The notes under the pieces: model-generated
Told to the model about the DNA's origin: nothing
What the model saw: only the letters and a program-made list of their open reading frames with translations
Databases searched by the model: none
Shown: positions 40,806 through 51,660 of the stretch, in pieces
How positions within the stretch are numbered: the first letter of the stretch is position 1
How the letters are laid out: the number at the start of each line of letters is the position of its first letter
From: Myotis daubentonii
Taxonomy: Eukaryota > Chordata > Mammalia > Chiroptera > Vespertilionidae
Assembly: GCF_963259705.1 (NCBI RefSeq)
Contig: NC_081842.1
Span: 60,772,787-60,836,786 of the forward strand
Reading direction: 5' to 3'
Length of the DNA stretch: 64,000 bases
Translations under genes and position numbers: made by a program

Positions 40806-43325
40806 ATCTATTTAAAAAATAATTTTTTTAATTGAATGCCTACTTTAGACCAGGTGCTTTGTGTCTCCCTGTCAGTCACTTTTTTTCTGAACAAAGTGTT
40901 TTGAGGGTGTAAGATGATATATTCAAGCTGACTGTCCATTTTGAAGCCAATTGCAACTAAGAGTATCTGCTGAATTGTTGCAGAAGATCGGAAAAAAAAC
41001 AAGCAACGCTTAGAGAAATGGAGTTACACTTTATTATTATTATTATTACATGCGGGCCCAGAGAAAACTGTCTTTCAAATTCTGAGCAGCCAACATGGAG
41101 GAAGCTTTCCCTATTTATACTTTTTCCAGTTCTTTGTCTCCCAAATAAGGGTTTTTCTGGTCCCCTTTGCAAGTTCTGTGCTGTGGCCTTGAGACCACAA
41201 CTAAAGGCCCGGCCTGGCACCAGCACTGATAACTCTGTCTGGGAATAGTTTATGGCCTCTCTGAAATGGGAGTAAACAGGTCTTGCAGGACCAGACAATT
41301 AAAGGGGCAGAGACTAGACTATAGGCTAATAAGAATGTGTATTGGGTTAATGGCACAGGTTCAGATTGCTAGACCCCAAAAATGTCTCATTTTCCCCATC
41401 AGAACCGTGGAACACAAAAGCAGCAAACAGATCAATTTGACCAGAAATATTCATGAAAGGGCCCAGTCAAATGCTTTAAAAGCTAAACTAAAGATATGTG
41501 AAATAAGTTTAACTTCTTGGAAAGTAAACTTATGTTACAGCTAGAAAGCTTCTACAATTTTAAAATTTTATCCTTATTGTTAATTTTAAACTTTGTAACC
41601 TTGACAATGACTTCCAAAGCTCTTCCTAACTTTAAGAGTCTACAATTATCTGTGCTTAAAAGTTCTATTTTTGTCGCTCTAAAATATTTCTAAATTCGTG
41701 CATCACACACCACACCCTTTTTAGTCAACTCTGTCTGGGTGTTTTAATCTTTCCTCCAAAGCTAATGCACGTGTAACCAGGGGCAGTTAGTGGAGTAGTG
41801 AGAGCTTTACCCCTGAATCTGCAATTAAAATTCTACCCTTTATATCCTTCCCAGGGTTTGTTATAAGGGATGACACGTCAATGGCAGCTTTGAAACAATC
41901 TGCTTTTTATTTCTGCTGAGGACAGCCTCTCATAAAAGGAAGGCATGTGTGTAATTGAGCAATGGATAAGAGTGACTTAGATGATTACTAGATGCCTGTG
42001 ACTTTTGCTGTGGTGTAACTATAATTACATTTTCACCCTGGCCTGCTGTTGGGATTTTTCTCTGGTTCTAAGTGATCTCAGAATCAAATATTTAGCAGCA
42101 AGAGTTTGAGAAGTCATTATCACACCACTTTATGTAACAGGACAACTCAATCATCAGGGTGAGACCTATCCTATTTTCAAATACCTCAAAGAAGATTTTT
42201 TATTTCTTCAGCAATTCTGAAGTTTAACAATTGCCACTAGCGAGAATAGTTCTTAAGTTTCTTGTGATTTTTCCAGACAGACTGGATATGGAGGCAACTT
42301 TTAAATTATTGATGTCAGCAGAGAGGCACAGTGACACTAGTAAGAGTGTATTGTGTGAGTGCGTGTATGTGCACACACACACGCATGCATGTATGCACTA
42401 CCCATTATATGGTTTTTGTGCCTTGGGCTGCAAAGTGTTACTGCTCCCTTCCTCTTGGTACTTTGTCCTTTCTCCCAACCCCAAACTTCTGCCACTATGA
42501 AAGTCAATACACACGGGAGTCACACTTCCAACAGTTTCTACCTTGTGTTTGTGCCACACCTTTTAGGAAGAGGAAAATGAGAGAACAATAGGGTCACAGC
42601 TCTATACAGTTGAGACATAAATCGAGTAATATAAGAAGTGGACCTCAAGATGTGATAAGTTGAGAAAAGAGAATTCTTGACAGTGAAGCTTTCAAATTTA
42701 CCCCGAGTAAGCAGGCAGACGGACACAGATGAAGGAGTTGATGTGTCCACAAGATGCTTCCCCAGCCACTCTTGGCTGAGTGTTCCATGGATGCCCTAGT
42801 GAGGAAGGTTGGTGGTTGATACCTGAACCACCATGCAGTTATATATGCTCATTATTTGTACATTTCCACATACATGTATGTACATGTTAATTGTTACAAA
42901 CTTATCCCAAAGAGACGATTCACTCTTTTACTTATTTTTGGTTATCCTTATGAACTCTCGGGCACCATAATCTCTTCAGGGTTCTATTAAGGAAAGGAAC
43001 TTGAACTGGGTCAAATCTTTATTTACATTCACATAAGCCCAAATCCTTATGCAATCCCACATACATATATACACACAGATACCCCATGCAAATATACACA
43101 TATGCACACCCATTGGGCACAGAGAGCAGACTGTGCCTGTCACTGTCACCTGAGCATGTGGCCCAGAGAGGAATAAATGAGCTGTTAGGTGACACTGCAG
43201 GCAGAGCTAGGCTCTGTTATTGGATGGATTTTTTCTCCTTTGAGAAATACAGTGCCAAAGCCATCTTAGAGCAAAGGTCAAGTAGTTGATCTGACATAAA
43301 GCAGATGTCTCATTTCTCAAATCAT
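40806..43325. other. Unassigned intergenic sequence
   Basis: It has a short (ATT)n tract at 41031-41047 and a (CA)-rich patch at 42371-42383. A segment at about 40998-41400 could be an old LTR in reverse (TTTATTATTATT after ACTCC), but I cannot define ends. No gene is recognised. Confidence 0.35.
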
Positions 43326-43341
43326 GATTTGGAAGGATTTG

Positions 43342-43558
43342 TCCAACCGGCTTGGCCCAGTGGTTGAGTGTCAACCTATGAACCAGGAGGTCATGGTTCG
43401 ATTCCCAGTCAGGGCACATGCCCGGGTTGTGGGCTCAATCCCCAGTGTGGGGCACGCAGGAAACAGCCAACCAATGATTCTCTCTCATCATTGGTGTTTC
43501 TATTTCTTTCTCTCTCTTCCTTCATCTCTGAAATCAATAAAAATATATTTAAAAAAAA
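43342..43558 (+). mobile_element. VES-like SINE
   Basis: The tRNA-like head (CCGGCTTGGCCCAGTGGTTG, GGTTCGATTCCCAG), a body with TCTCTCATCATTGG, and an A-tail. A 16-bp duplication with two mismatches flanks it (43326-43341, 43559-43574). Confidence 0.9.
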
Positions 43559-43618
43559 GATTTAGAAGGATCTGCTTATCATTAATGAGCCTATTGCCCT
43601 AATGAGGGTGGTTTTTCT

Positions 43619-43840
43619 TTTTTTCTTAAATATACTTTTATTGATTTCAGAGAGGAAGGGGGAGGGAGAGAGAGATAGAAACATCAGTGATGAAAGAGAA
43701 TCATTGATTGGCTGCCTCCTGCACGCCCCCTACTGGGGATCGAGCCCACAACCAGGGCATGTGCCCTTGACTGGAATCAAACCTGGGACCCTTCAGTCCA
43801 CCAGCCGGCACTCTATCCATTGAGCCAAACCGGCTAGGGC
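43619..43840 (-). mobile_element. VES-type SINE
   Basis: The minus strand begins GCCCTAGCCGGTTTGGCTCA. A 10-bp duplication TGGTTTTTCT lies at 43609-43618 and 43841-43850. It is 60 bp from the previous SINE and in the opposite orientation. Confidence 0.92.
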
Positions 43841-44192
43841 TGGTTTTTCTATATGTGTCCTTCAGCCCCAGATAGCCAGCATCTAACCTCTTTTCTTTGT
43901 GCAATCGTGAGCACTAAGACAAAATTAGGCAATCACTTATATACTAACAGATCCAGAAATACAGGCCCCATGGTGCACACCCACATAAAATTAGGCAGCT
44001 GGGAAGGTGAGAAAGTCATATTAGATGCAGATGCTGATTTAAGGAAATTCCTTGGTACTAAGAACTAATCTTCAAAGGACAGCTGTTTCACTGAAGATTG
44101 TTGGCACTGGTGTCCTGCTTTCCTCTAGTTCTCTTGCTTTCCTCATCCTCCTTTCTTCCTCTTTTTCTTCTCCTCCCTTCTGTTTCTTTCTT

Positions 44193-44404
44193 GTTAATAT
44201 ATTTTTATTGATTTCAAAGAGAAAGGGAGAGGAAGAGAGAGCTAGAAACATCAATGATGAGCTAGAATCATGGATGGGCTTCCTCCTGCACACCCCACAC
44301 TAGGGATCGAGCCTGCAACCTGGGCATATGCCCTTGACCAGAATCGAACCTGGGACCCTCCAGTCTGCGGCTGACACTATCCACTGAGCCAAACCAGCTA
44401 GGGC
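44193..44404 (-). mobile_element. VES-type SINE
   Basis: The minus strand begins GCCCTAGCTGGTTTGGCTCAG and contains the B box GGTTCGATTC; the tail on the plus strand is TATATTTTTATTG. The duplication is inside T/C-rich sequence and cannot be set exactly. Confidence 0.88.
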
Positions 44405-45095
44405 CCTTCCTTCTTTTTCTTAATCTTCACTATAATAATGATGTGTAGGTCACAGGATTAGATATGGAGGACAAAGGGGTAGTCAGCCTTGCCTCCCAAG
44501 GGCTTAGTAAGGTAGTTGAGAACTAAAACACTGAAGATGGCAATTTGAATTCAGTTGCCTTCCCTCCAACTAGCAACTCCAAACTTTTGTCAAATGGTAG
44601 CTAAAGCCTGTGGACATAAGAATGAAAGTGAGACTGTGGGCTCTGTACACAACCTGGAGAGAAGAAAGGATGCCAGGATCCCCCTACCAAAGACTACAAG
44701 AGAAACCATTATTGGAAATGCCCCGGGCAAGAACAAACCAAAAAACTCAGGGAAAACTTGACTTTCAGGGAATTTGTGGGAGCTAAGAATAAAGGCTGAT
44801 TTCAACCCTCCATGAATGTGTGGCGTTTTTCTGGTCCCAGGAAGACAGAAAGGAACTGAATGGTGGGTTGTGTCCTCCCTGCCTCTCAGGCTGAGAGAAT
44901 CTACACAAACTGGGGAGCAGGGTATTTTCCTGCCTGCTTCAAAAGAAGTCTTGGGGACAACTTACCTTTATACAATGAGTCCAAAGAAGAGGTCATTTTG
45001 CCTTCCTCCATGTCTGTGACTACTGCCTCTAGGTTACACCACAAGCCCCACTAAGGCAACAAAGGAAATCACATATACAAAGGGGCTCAGAAGCA
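44405..45095. other. Unassigned sequence before the old LINE-1
   Basis: Possible far-diverged LINE-1 sequence; there are no open frames with recognisable similarity. Confidence 0.3.
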
Positions 45096-45496
45096 GAAAG
45101 GAAGATCAATCAGAATAGATAAAACATACGCCAAGAGTAGATAAAAGTGCAGGAAAAACAGAAAGATCTCTGGAGCCAAGAAAAAAGAATAGAAGAAAGG
45201 GAGCACGGGAAGGAAAAGGAGTGTGTGGGGGGGGAGATTTTCCAATTTAATTTCTGTGCATGAACAAAAAGAATGGTCACTGTAGAAACCTAAATTAGTG
45301 GGCTAGAAGATCAAATGGAGAACATATCTCAAAGCACATAGCGAACATATAAAGCTATTGAAATCATGAAAAAAAGAGAAAAGACAAGATACTTGAAGAT
45401 AGATCCAAGAGGCTTAGCATACCATATTAAGAGTCCTGGACTCTAAGGAAAAAATAAATTTTTATAAGCTTCCATATGGAAAGAATAGTTGCATTT

Positions 45497-45712
45497 AAAA
45501 AAAAATGTTTTCCCCTTGATTTCAGAGAGGAAGGGAGAGGGAGAGATAGATAGAAACATCAATTATGAGAGAGAATCATTGGTTGGCTGCCTCCTGCATG
45601 CCCTACACTGGGAATTGAGCCCACAACCCATGCATGTGCCCTGACTGGGAATTGAACCGTGACCTCCTGGTTCATAGGTCGATGCTCAACCACTGAGCCA
45701 TGCCAGCTGGGC
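45497..45712 (-). mobile_element. VES-type SINE
   Basis: The minus strand begins GCCCAGCTGGCATGGCTCAG. The 14-bp duplication GAATAGTTGCATTT is perfect (45483-45496, 45713-45726). Confidence 0.93.
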
Positions 45713-45794
45713 GAATAGTTGCATTTTTATTTAAACAAGCAAACAGAATCAGACCTCTTATCTGCATCAGCAGCAGCTAGAAGTTAGTAGAATA

Positions 45795-46160
45795 ACATCT
45801 GCAGACTTTTTGTTTTTCAATTACAGTTGATATACAATATTACATTCATTTCAGGTGTACTACATATTGATTAGACATTTATATAACTTCTAGTGTGATC
45901 ACCCCTATAAGTCTGGTATCCATCTGACACCATGCATAGTCATTACAATATTGACTATATTCCCTATGTTTTACTTTACATCTCCGTGATTGTTTTTATA
46001 ACTGGCAATCTGTACTTAACCTCTTCACCTTTTTCACCCAGTCCTCCAACCCCCCTCCCACCTGGCAACCATCAATTTGTTCTCTGAATCTACAAGTTTG
46101 TTTCTATTTTGTTTGTTCATTAGATTCCACATATAAGTGAAAGCATATAGTATTTTCAGA
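45795..46160 (-). mobile_element. LINE-1 3' end fragment, reverse
   Basis: 'ttacagttgatatacaatat', 'tcaggtgtactacata', 'cctcccacctggcaaccatc' and 'agattccacatataagtgaa' are the reverse of a laurasiatherian LINE-1 3' UTR with the ORF2 end. It sits inside the older plus-strand LINE-1. Confidence 0.7.
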
Positions 46161-47476
46161 CCCTGATAGAAAAGGACTGCTACACAAGAATTCTGTGACC
46201 AGCTGAGACATCATTCAGTTGTCACGAGAAAAGCAAGATACTTGCAGATTTGTAAGAAGTCAGACACTAACACCTTTGTTTTTCAATTAAAGAAAATACT
46301 TCAGAAGAGGCTGTAGCCCAACAACAGCTTAACTATAATAGTGTGATATGATAAAGAAGGAAGGAATTGGTAGTGAGCAATAAAACTTAGAGTAAATAGA
46401 TCAATATAAGGACAAAGATTTACAGATAAAATATAAAAAGATAGATAATCATACACTGAGAATGTGTAAGTGTATATACCAAAACAACGTAACAGTTAAT
46501 ATTAAGGCAAAGATTATAAGTATAAAAAGAATTTGATAAAATGCAATTATAGTGGAAGACTACTATTTTATTTCAGAATTGGACAAATCTGGTATATAAC
46601 AAATATAGGATGACATAGGAATTAAATAATACAATAATTAAACTGATGTAATAGCTATGTATAGAATCTAATAGCTCTCAAACAAATAATAATAAAACAT
46701 TTTTGGTACCCATAGAATATTTACAAAAATCAGTCATATTTGACCACAAAGAAAAACTTAACAGATTGTAAAAGCCACATTCTCCTATCTTAATCCAATA
46801 AAGTTAAAAATAGTGTAAAGAAGACCATAAACCATACACAGAAGAAATCAAAACAAAATTATAAAATATCTATAAAGCAATAAAAAAACCATTTTTTACC
46901 AAAACCAAAATTTCACAGAGGAAACTGTACTCAAAAGGAAGTATATAACTTAAATGTTTTCATTATTAAAGAAGATAATGTCAAAAATAAAGTTAGTTTT
47001 TACCTTAAGAAGTTAGAAAAAAAGTAGCAAACTGAAAGAAATTAGGAAGCGGAAATTAAGATGAAAGCTGAAATGAATGTAATAGAAAAGAAGCAGAAAG
47101 TACAAATAAATACAAATGCCCTCCTTTGAAAAAGATTAATAAAATATGCCCTGATTAAGAAAAAACTGAGCAAAAATTTAAAAAATTATGGATTCTGTAG
47201 AAACCTACAAGTAGAAATTAAAAGGATAGAGGAATCTGTGGCAGGAAATTGGAATTCTAAAGAAAATGGGTGATTTCCTAGTAGAAATACAATTTACAAA
47301 AATGGATCCTGAAATAAGAAAAATAGGAATAGACCAATGTATAAGAAACTTGAAATGATACTTAAAAACCTTGCATGGGAAAAGACCTTAGGATGACTTG
47401 GGTTCACAGCTAGTGTTAGTTGATCTTTAGTTTATTTTTTAATCCTCACCCAAGGATTTTTTTCCCCATTGATTTT

Positions 47477-49479
47477 TATTTTTTTTACCTTCCTATTTAA
47501 TTTGTTTCCATGTTCTGCTCTCTGGGTCCTCAAACAATGCCAGGTAATACATAAGTTTTTCATGCATTAAGTATGTATGAAGATAATCACTAGATAATGA
47601 GAAAAGTGAATAGCATCATTCAAAACTAAGATGCAAAAAGATATATAGACTACGTTTTTGGAAAATAAGTAATGGTGGAGCTTTGAAAATATTTTCATAA
47701 GAGCTACGAAAGAAATGCTACATATGCCCTTCCATTTTTGACAGTAACTCGGAAATTAGCTTGAAATTTATCCTATTGTAGGTACTTTTTAATAAGAAAA
47801 AACCCATTGTATTAGTTTCTGTAGTGACATTAAATGAAATGGTCATGTAAAATACCTGCACTTGGTAGATCCAATTCCTGTGGGGAGCACAGATCTTGGT
47901 GTAATCTTTGCTGCATATTTGAGGAATTGAGATTTCCCTGTGCCAGGATCCCCCCCACCCAATAAAAGATGAGGCTCAGCTCTGACTCGTGTTCCTGCAG
48001 CATCAGTCCTTCGAATCCCACCAGCCAGTGCCAAGGCCACAGCAGCTCTACTAGATACATCCTGAAAACTTGAGGGCATAAACTGGCCAATATTTCATTC
48101 CTTCCTGCAAAGGAATCACTGTTAATAGTGTTCCCCCAAATCTCCAAATTCCTTTCGGACCTCCTCATCCATGATGATCCCTGCAGACTGCTCATTGTTT
48201 ACTTGGACATAATTGGCTTTCAGGACCATCTCCACTTCACAGCGCACATCTCGCTGAAAGGGCTTCCACCGTTGCATTACAACCCCATACATACTGAGGT
48301 CATCACCAGATTTGCAAGTGTCTACTAAGTCATCTCCTAGGACAGTGATGGTGAACCTATGACACGCGTGTCAGAGGTGACACACGAACTCATTTTTTTG
48401 GTTGATTTTTCTTTGTTAAATGGCATTTAAATATATAAAATAAATATCAAAAATATAAATCTTAGTTTTACTATGGTTGCAAAGATCAAAAAATTTCTAT
48501 ATGTGACACGGCACCAGAGTTAAGTTAGGGTTTTTCAAAATGCTGACATGCCGAGCTCAAAAGGTTCATCATCACTGTCCTAGGATAACCTTCATGGATC
48601 GTGGAATACTTCCAATAGCCAGCCCTTGAACCTGTTCCTGAATTTTGATTTCCTGATCATCTCTTCACTTGGTTGGAGATGAAGGTAAGTCTGAGAGGCA
48701 AGTGAATTTTGAAGAATCACAGCTCTCCAAGCTGGGGCATGAGGAGGGCCGGCAGAAGGTATAATACTGCTCAAAGTCAGCCCTGACCACAAATACATAC
48801 TTGCATTTGTTACACATGTAATCCCGTCCACACTCCAGGATCTTTACCAGACTTGTTCGAATCACGGTCCCAGTGACAGATAAAAACTCACCAGCTCAGG
48901 GCAAACGGGCAAACCTGATATCCTGGCATGAAGATTCTGCTTCAGGGAGACCCCCTCGGGCTGAAAAAGGGACTCGAGAATCGTCATGGCTGATCTTCGC
49001 AGTGAGTTATCAAGAACAGTTAGTACTTCATTGGGGAATGCATTGAAATACTCCCCAGTTTCCATGTCGGTCTCAAAAAGGGTCATGGCACTAACCACAA
49101 CTGGGTAATGAGCATCTTCATCTCTTTCCTTCAGGATTAAAAGAATATCTTGACCAACCAGTGCAATTCGATCACTAGTCATCTTGAATGTAGGTGCGGG
49201 CGAATACGCAGTGTCAGAAGCCACTCGGGGGTGCGCTCTCCCGAGGCGCAGGGGCACGGGGAGCTCCGCCGGCGGTGGGGTCATGCCTCGGGCCCAGGAG
49301 CGCGGGGAGGCCTGCGGGGGCGGGGGCGGGAGCGGGGGTGGGGGGCGGGGAGGGCCGCGAACCCGGCGGGGGGAGGGGGGGAGGCAAACGCGCTACGCGA
49401 GGAGCCGCTCCGCTGGGGGTTGGGCCCAACTTCGCAGCTCAGGCGGCTCTTCCAGGTGGGGAGGGGAGGGGGCGCGCCT
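47477..49479 (-). pseudogene. Processed (retro)pseudogene of MCM9, short-isoform type
   Basis: The minus strand from the ATG at 49182 follows MCM9 (DNA helicase of meiotic/mismatch repair with MCM8) without introns: [18 protein letters not shown], then [14 protein letters not shown], a zinc-binding C-N-K-C, then the start of the MCM AAA+ domain with Walker A G-D-P-G-T-G-K-S. It is dead: two deletions (12 residues after LVGQ, about 13 after CPELV), several frameshifts and stops, and a 235-bp hAT element at 48343. Homology stops at an exon end (plus 47856, CAG|GT on the minus strand) and runs into intron-like sequence with a stop seven codons on. About 370 bp later come ATTAAA (47501-47496) and a poly(A) tail (47486-47477). 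The 49183-49479 part is GC-rich 5' UTR. The 13-bp duplication (47464-47476, 49480-49492) proves LINE-type insertion. Confidence 0.93.
48343..48577. mobile_element. Short hAT element, 235-bp family, copy 2 (inverted)
   Basis: Reverse complement of the 6178-6412 copy and exactly as long. A perfect 8-bp duplication TCCTAGGA flanks it (48335-48342, 48578-48585). It lies in the MCM9 retrocopy. Confidence 0.93.
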
Positions 49480-49661
49480 CCCCATTGATTTTAGAGAGAG
49501 AAACACGTCATTGCGGTTACCTCCTGCAGGAGCCCTGACCAGGGCAGGCGGGGAGAAGCCCCTAACCCAGAAACGCGCTCTTGCCCTTGACCGGAATTGA
49601 ACCTGGGAGCCTGTGATCCACAGGCCCATGTTCTACCCGCTGAGCCGACCCGGCTAGGGCC

Positions 49662-50391
49662 TGCTGTTACTTTATTTTTTATTTTGGGGGGGCCTGATGT
49701 TACTTTAAATGCTCAAAGCCTAAAGGAAAAAATCAGACTCGCTTCAATTCATTTTAAGGTTTAATAACAAAGCTTGATATAGTTGACACTTTTCATCCGA
49801 CCTAAGACGCCAATGATTGAAAATTCACATTGTGTTATGTATCATTACAAAAATACTTTCTTAGCACTTACAATTTTTATTTTATATTTCGTGAAAGCAC
49901 TGCTTTAGGCTTATTTTAAAAGATTATCTTCTATTACTCTTGTGCATTCATTTAAAAAAAGAAAACTTCATATTCATTCTGAAGCTCTTCTGAATCACTT
50001 TTCAATTCAAAGCTGATGTCTGTGTTTTTCCATATAACATTGTCCTCTGTGCCACAAAAGCATTAAGAATACTGCTTTTCCTGCAAGCAGGTCCATTATT
50101 GTCTGTAGGGGTTTTTGTGGTTTTTTTTCTCTCCAAACTGCTGACGTTCACACAGTAAATTTTGATGCCATAACTTCCATGCTCTTCTGCAGGTGTCAGT
50201 GGAAGGTTTCAGACAAGTTTAACAGGCACGGGCTACCACAGCTACAGTGAGACTCAGGTCTGGCTGACAGCAATTGTCAGCTGCATCATGATTGCAAAGA
50301 TACTGAAACATGAAAAAATAGGTATCACAGAATTGGTGAAAAATAGTAGTACAAAAACAGAAAACCATAGCCTAATCTCATATATGAAATA
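49662..50391. other. Unassigned intergenic sequence
   Basis: Old, AT-rich; no gene or clear repeat. A T/G-rich patch at 49670-49692 follows the SINE head. Confidence 0.4.
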
Positions 50392-50414
50392 CTAGAGGCC
50401 AGGTGCACAACATT

Positions 50415-50464
<50 letters not shown>

Positions 50465-50808
50465 AGGGGGGAGGGGGGTCCCCTTACCCAGCCTGAACCC
50501 TCTCAAAGTCCAGGACCCCGGGGGGGGGGGGATGCCCGCCTGCCAGCTTAGGCCTGCTTGGACATTCCCCTCCCTCCAACCCCCCCCCCCCCCCCCCCCC
50601 CGGAGTCTGAGCCTCTCTGCCACTGCTGCTGCACTTGCCAGCTGTGAGCCGACTTCTGGCTGAGCTGTGCTCCCCCTGTGGGAGTGCACTGACTACCAGG
50701 GGGAAGCTCCTGCATCGAGCGTCTGCCCCCTAGTGGTCAGTGCACATCATAGCGACTGGTCATTCCACCATTCAGTTGATTTGCATATTACCCTTTTATT
50801 ATATAGGA
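50392..50808 (-). mobile_element. HeliBat-type Helitron with GT microsatellite and C-run
   Basis: 3' CTAG at 50392-50395 and GTGCACAACATTTGTGCA hairpin; 5' end TCCTATATAATAAAAGGG on the minus strand at 50808. A (GT)n tract at 50418-50463 follows the hairpin at once, and a C-run at 50580-50602 interrupts the body. The blocks around CCCCCTGTGGGAG are shared with 31333-32004. Confidence 0.9.
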
Positions 50809-51524
50809 TGGGTGCAAACATTCTAGATAGTGTGTTAGCAACCATAATCTGGCAATGTATCAGGAAAAAATCATGACCAAACACCAGACCTTCAATTCTG
50901 AGGATCAGTTGGGCAAATTACAGGAAGAAAAATTGAATGAAGATAGTCAAGCCATTACTAAAATAGTTTGGTATCACTTTTTAGAAAAACAGTACTTGAT
51001 CCGGGTGTCCATAGACCTGAATTACACTCCTAATTCCGTCCCTAATGTCGCTCCTGGGTCTCAATGTCCTCAAGTAAAAAGAGGGCATACTCAATGTCCT
51101 TTTCTGCTCTGCTAGAATGGAGTCCATGAGTCATCCACTAAGAATCCAGCCCGGGTTTTGTATAGGATTTTGTGCAAGTCAAACCCTGGGTTACTCAAGT
51201 AGAAAACTGGTCACACTACCCAATAAATCTGTCTGCGCTTTAATTTCACACAACAGTGCAGAGTCTAGTCACAACTCAAATGGAAATAAAAAATTACCAG
51301 GTTCCCCTCCCCAACTTATTCCAGACAAATATGCATGTCCTGGCTCCTTTCTAACCCCCATAAAAGCCCCAGTAGGCTTCCTATGCAATAGCCTTCAGAG
51401 AGAGTCACAAGACCAGGTTTTCAACTTGTTTTTATTGCCACCTTGGAGCCTTCTCACACACACATTCACTCTGCATTCTTCTCTTGAACTTCTTTTACTT
51501 AAAATGAATGTACATATATTTATT
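50809..51524. other. Unassigned; no supported gene
   Basis: Open frames of 69-136 codons occur (50855-51115, 51117-51527) but have no domain, signal or composition that supports them. Confidence 0.35.
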
Positions 51525-51660
51525 TAATGTTTCATTGTGGGAAAATGTGCATAACATGAAACTTGCCCTTTTAGCCATTTTAAGTGTAAAGACAAGGAGC
51601 ATTAAGTATATTCATGCTGTTGTACAACCTACTTTACTTTTAACATTTAAAAAAATAAAT
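51525..51660 (-). mobile_element. LINE-1 fragment, reverse
   Basis: 'gtgcataacatgaaacttgccc' and 'ttaagtatattcatgctgttgtacaacc' are the reverse of an old LINE-1 3' UTR. Similar sequence occurs at 60476-60800. Confidence 0.6.

Larger units (their letters stand above)
45096..47440 (+). mobile_element. Ancient LINE-1 remnant with nested SINE and LINE-1
   Basis: Words such as GACCAGCTGAGACATCATTC at 46200 (end of the ORF1 region) and TATTTACAAAAATCAGTCAT, ATTTGACCACAAAG at 46718-46750 (ORF2 endonuclease/RT spacer) run in the order of old LINE-1s on the plus strand. All frames are destroyed. It was hit by a SINE at 45497 and by a LINE-1 3' end in reverse at about 45795. Ends are approximate. Confidence 0.55.
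47445..49661 (-). mobile_element. SINE split by the MCM9 retrocopy
   Basis: The tail piece is at 47445-47476 (AATCCTCACC... CCCCATTGATTTT) and the body with tRNA-like head at 49480-49661 (minus-strand start GCCCTAGCCGGGTCGGCTCAG). The 13 bp CCCCATTGATTTT occur in both pieces and are the target duplication of the retrocopy. Confidence 0.85.

Noticed and set aside
47856..49182. A functional MCM9 gene
   Set aside because: No introns, frameshifts, stops, deletions, a poly(A) tail and a hAT insertion show a dead processed copy.
49150..49600. CpG-rich ORFs suggesting a new gene promoter
   Set aside because: The GC-rich part is the retrotransposed 5' UTR of MCM9, bounded by the target duplication at 49480.
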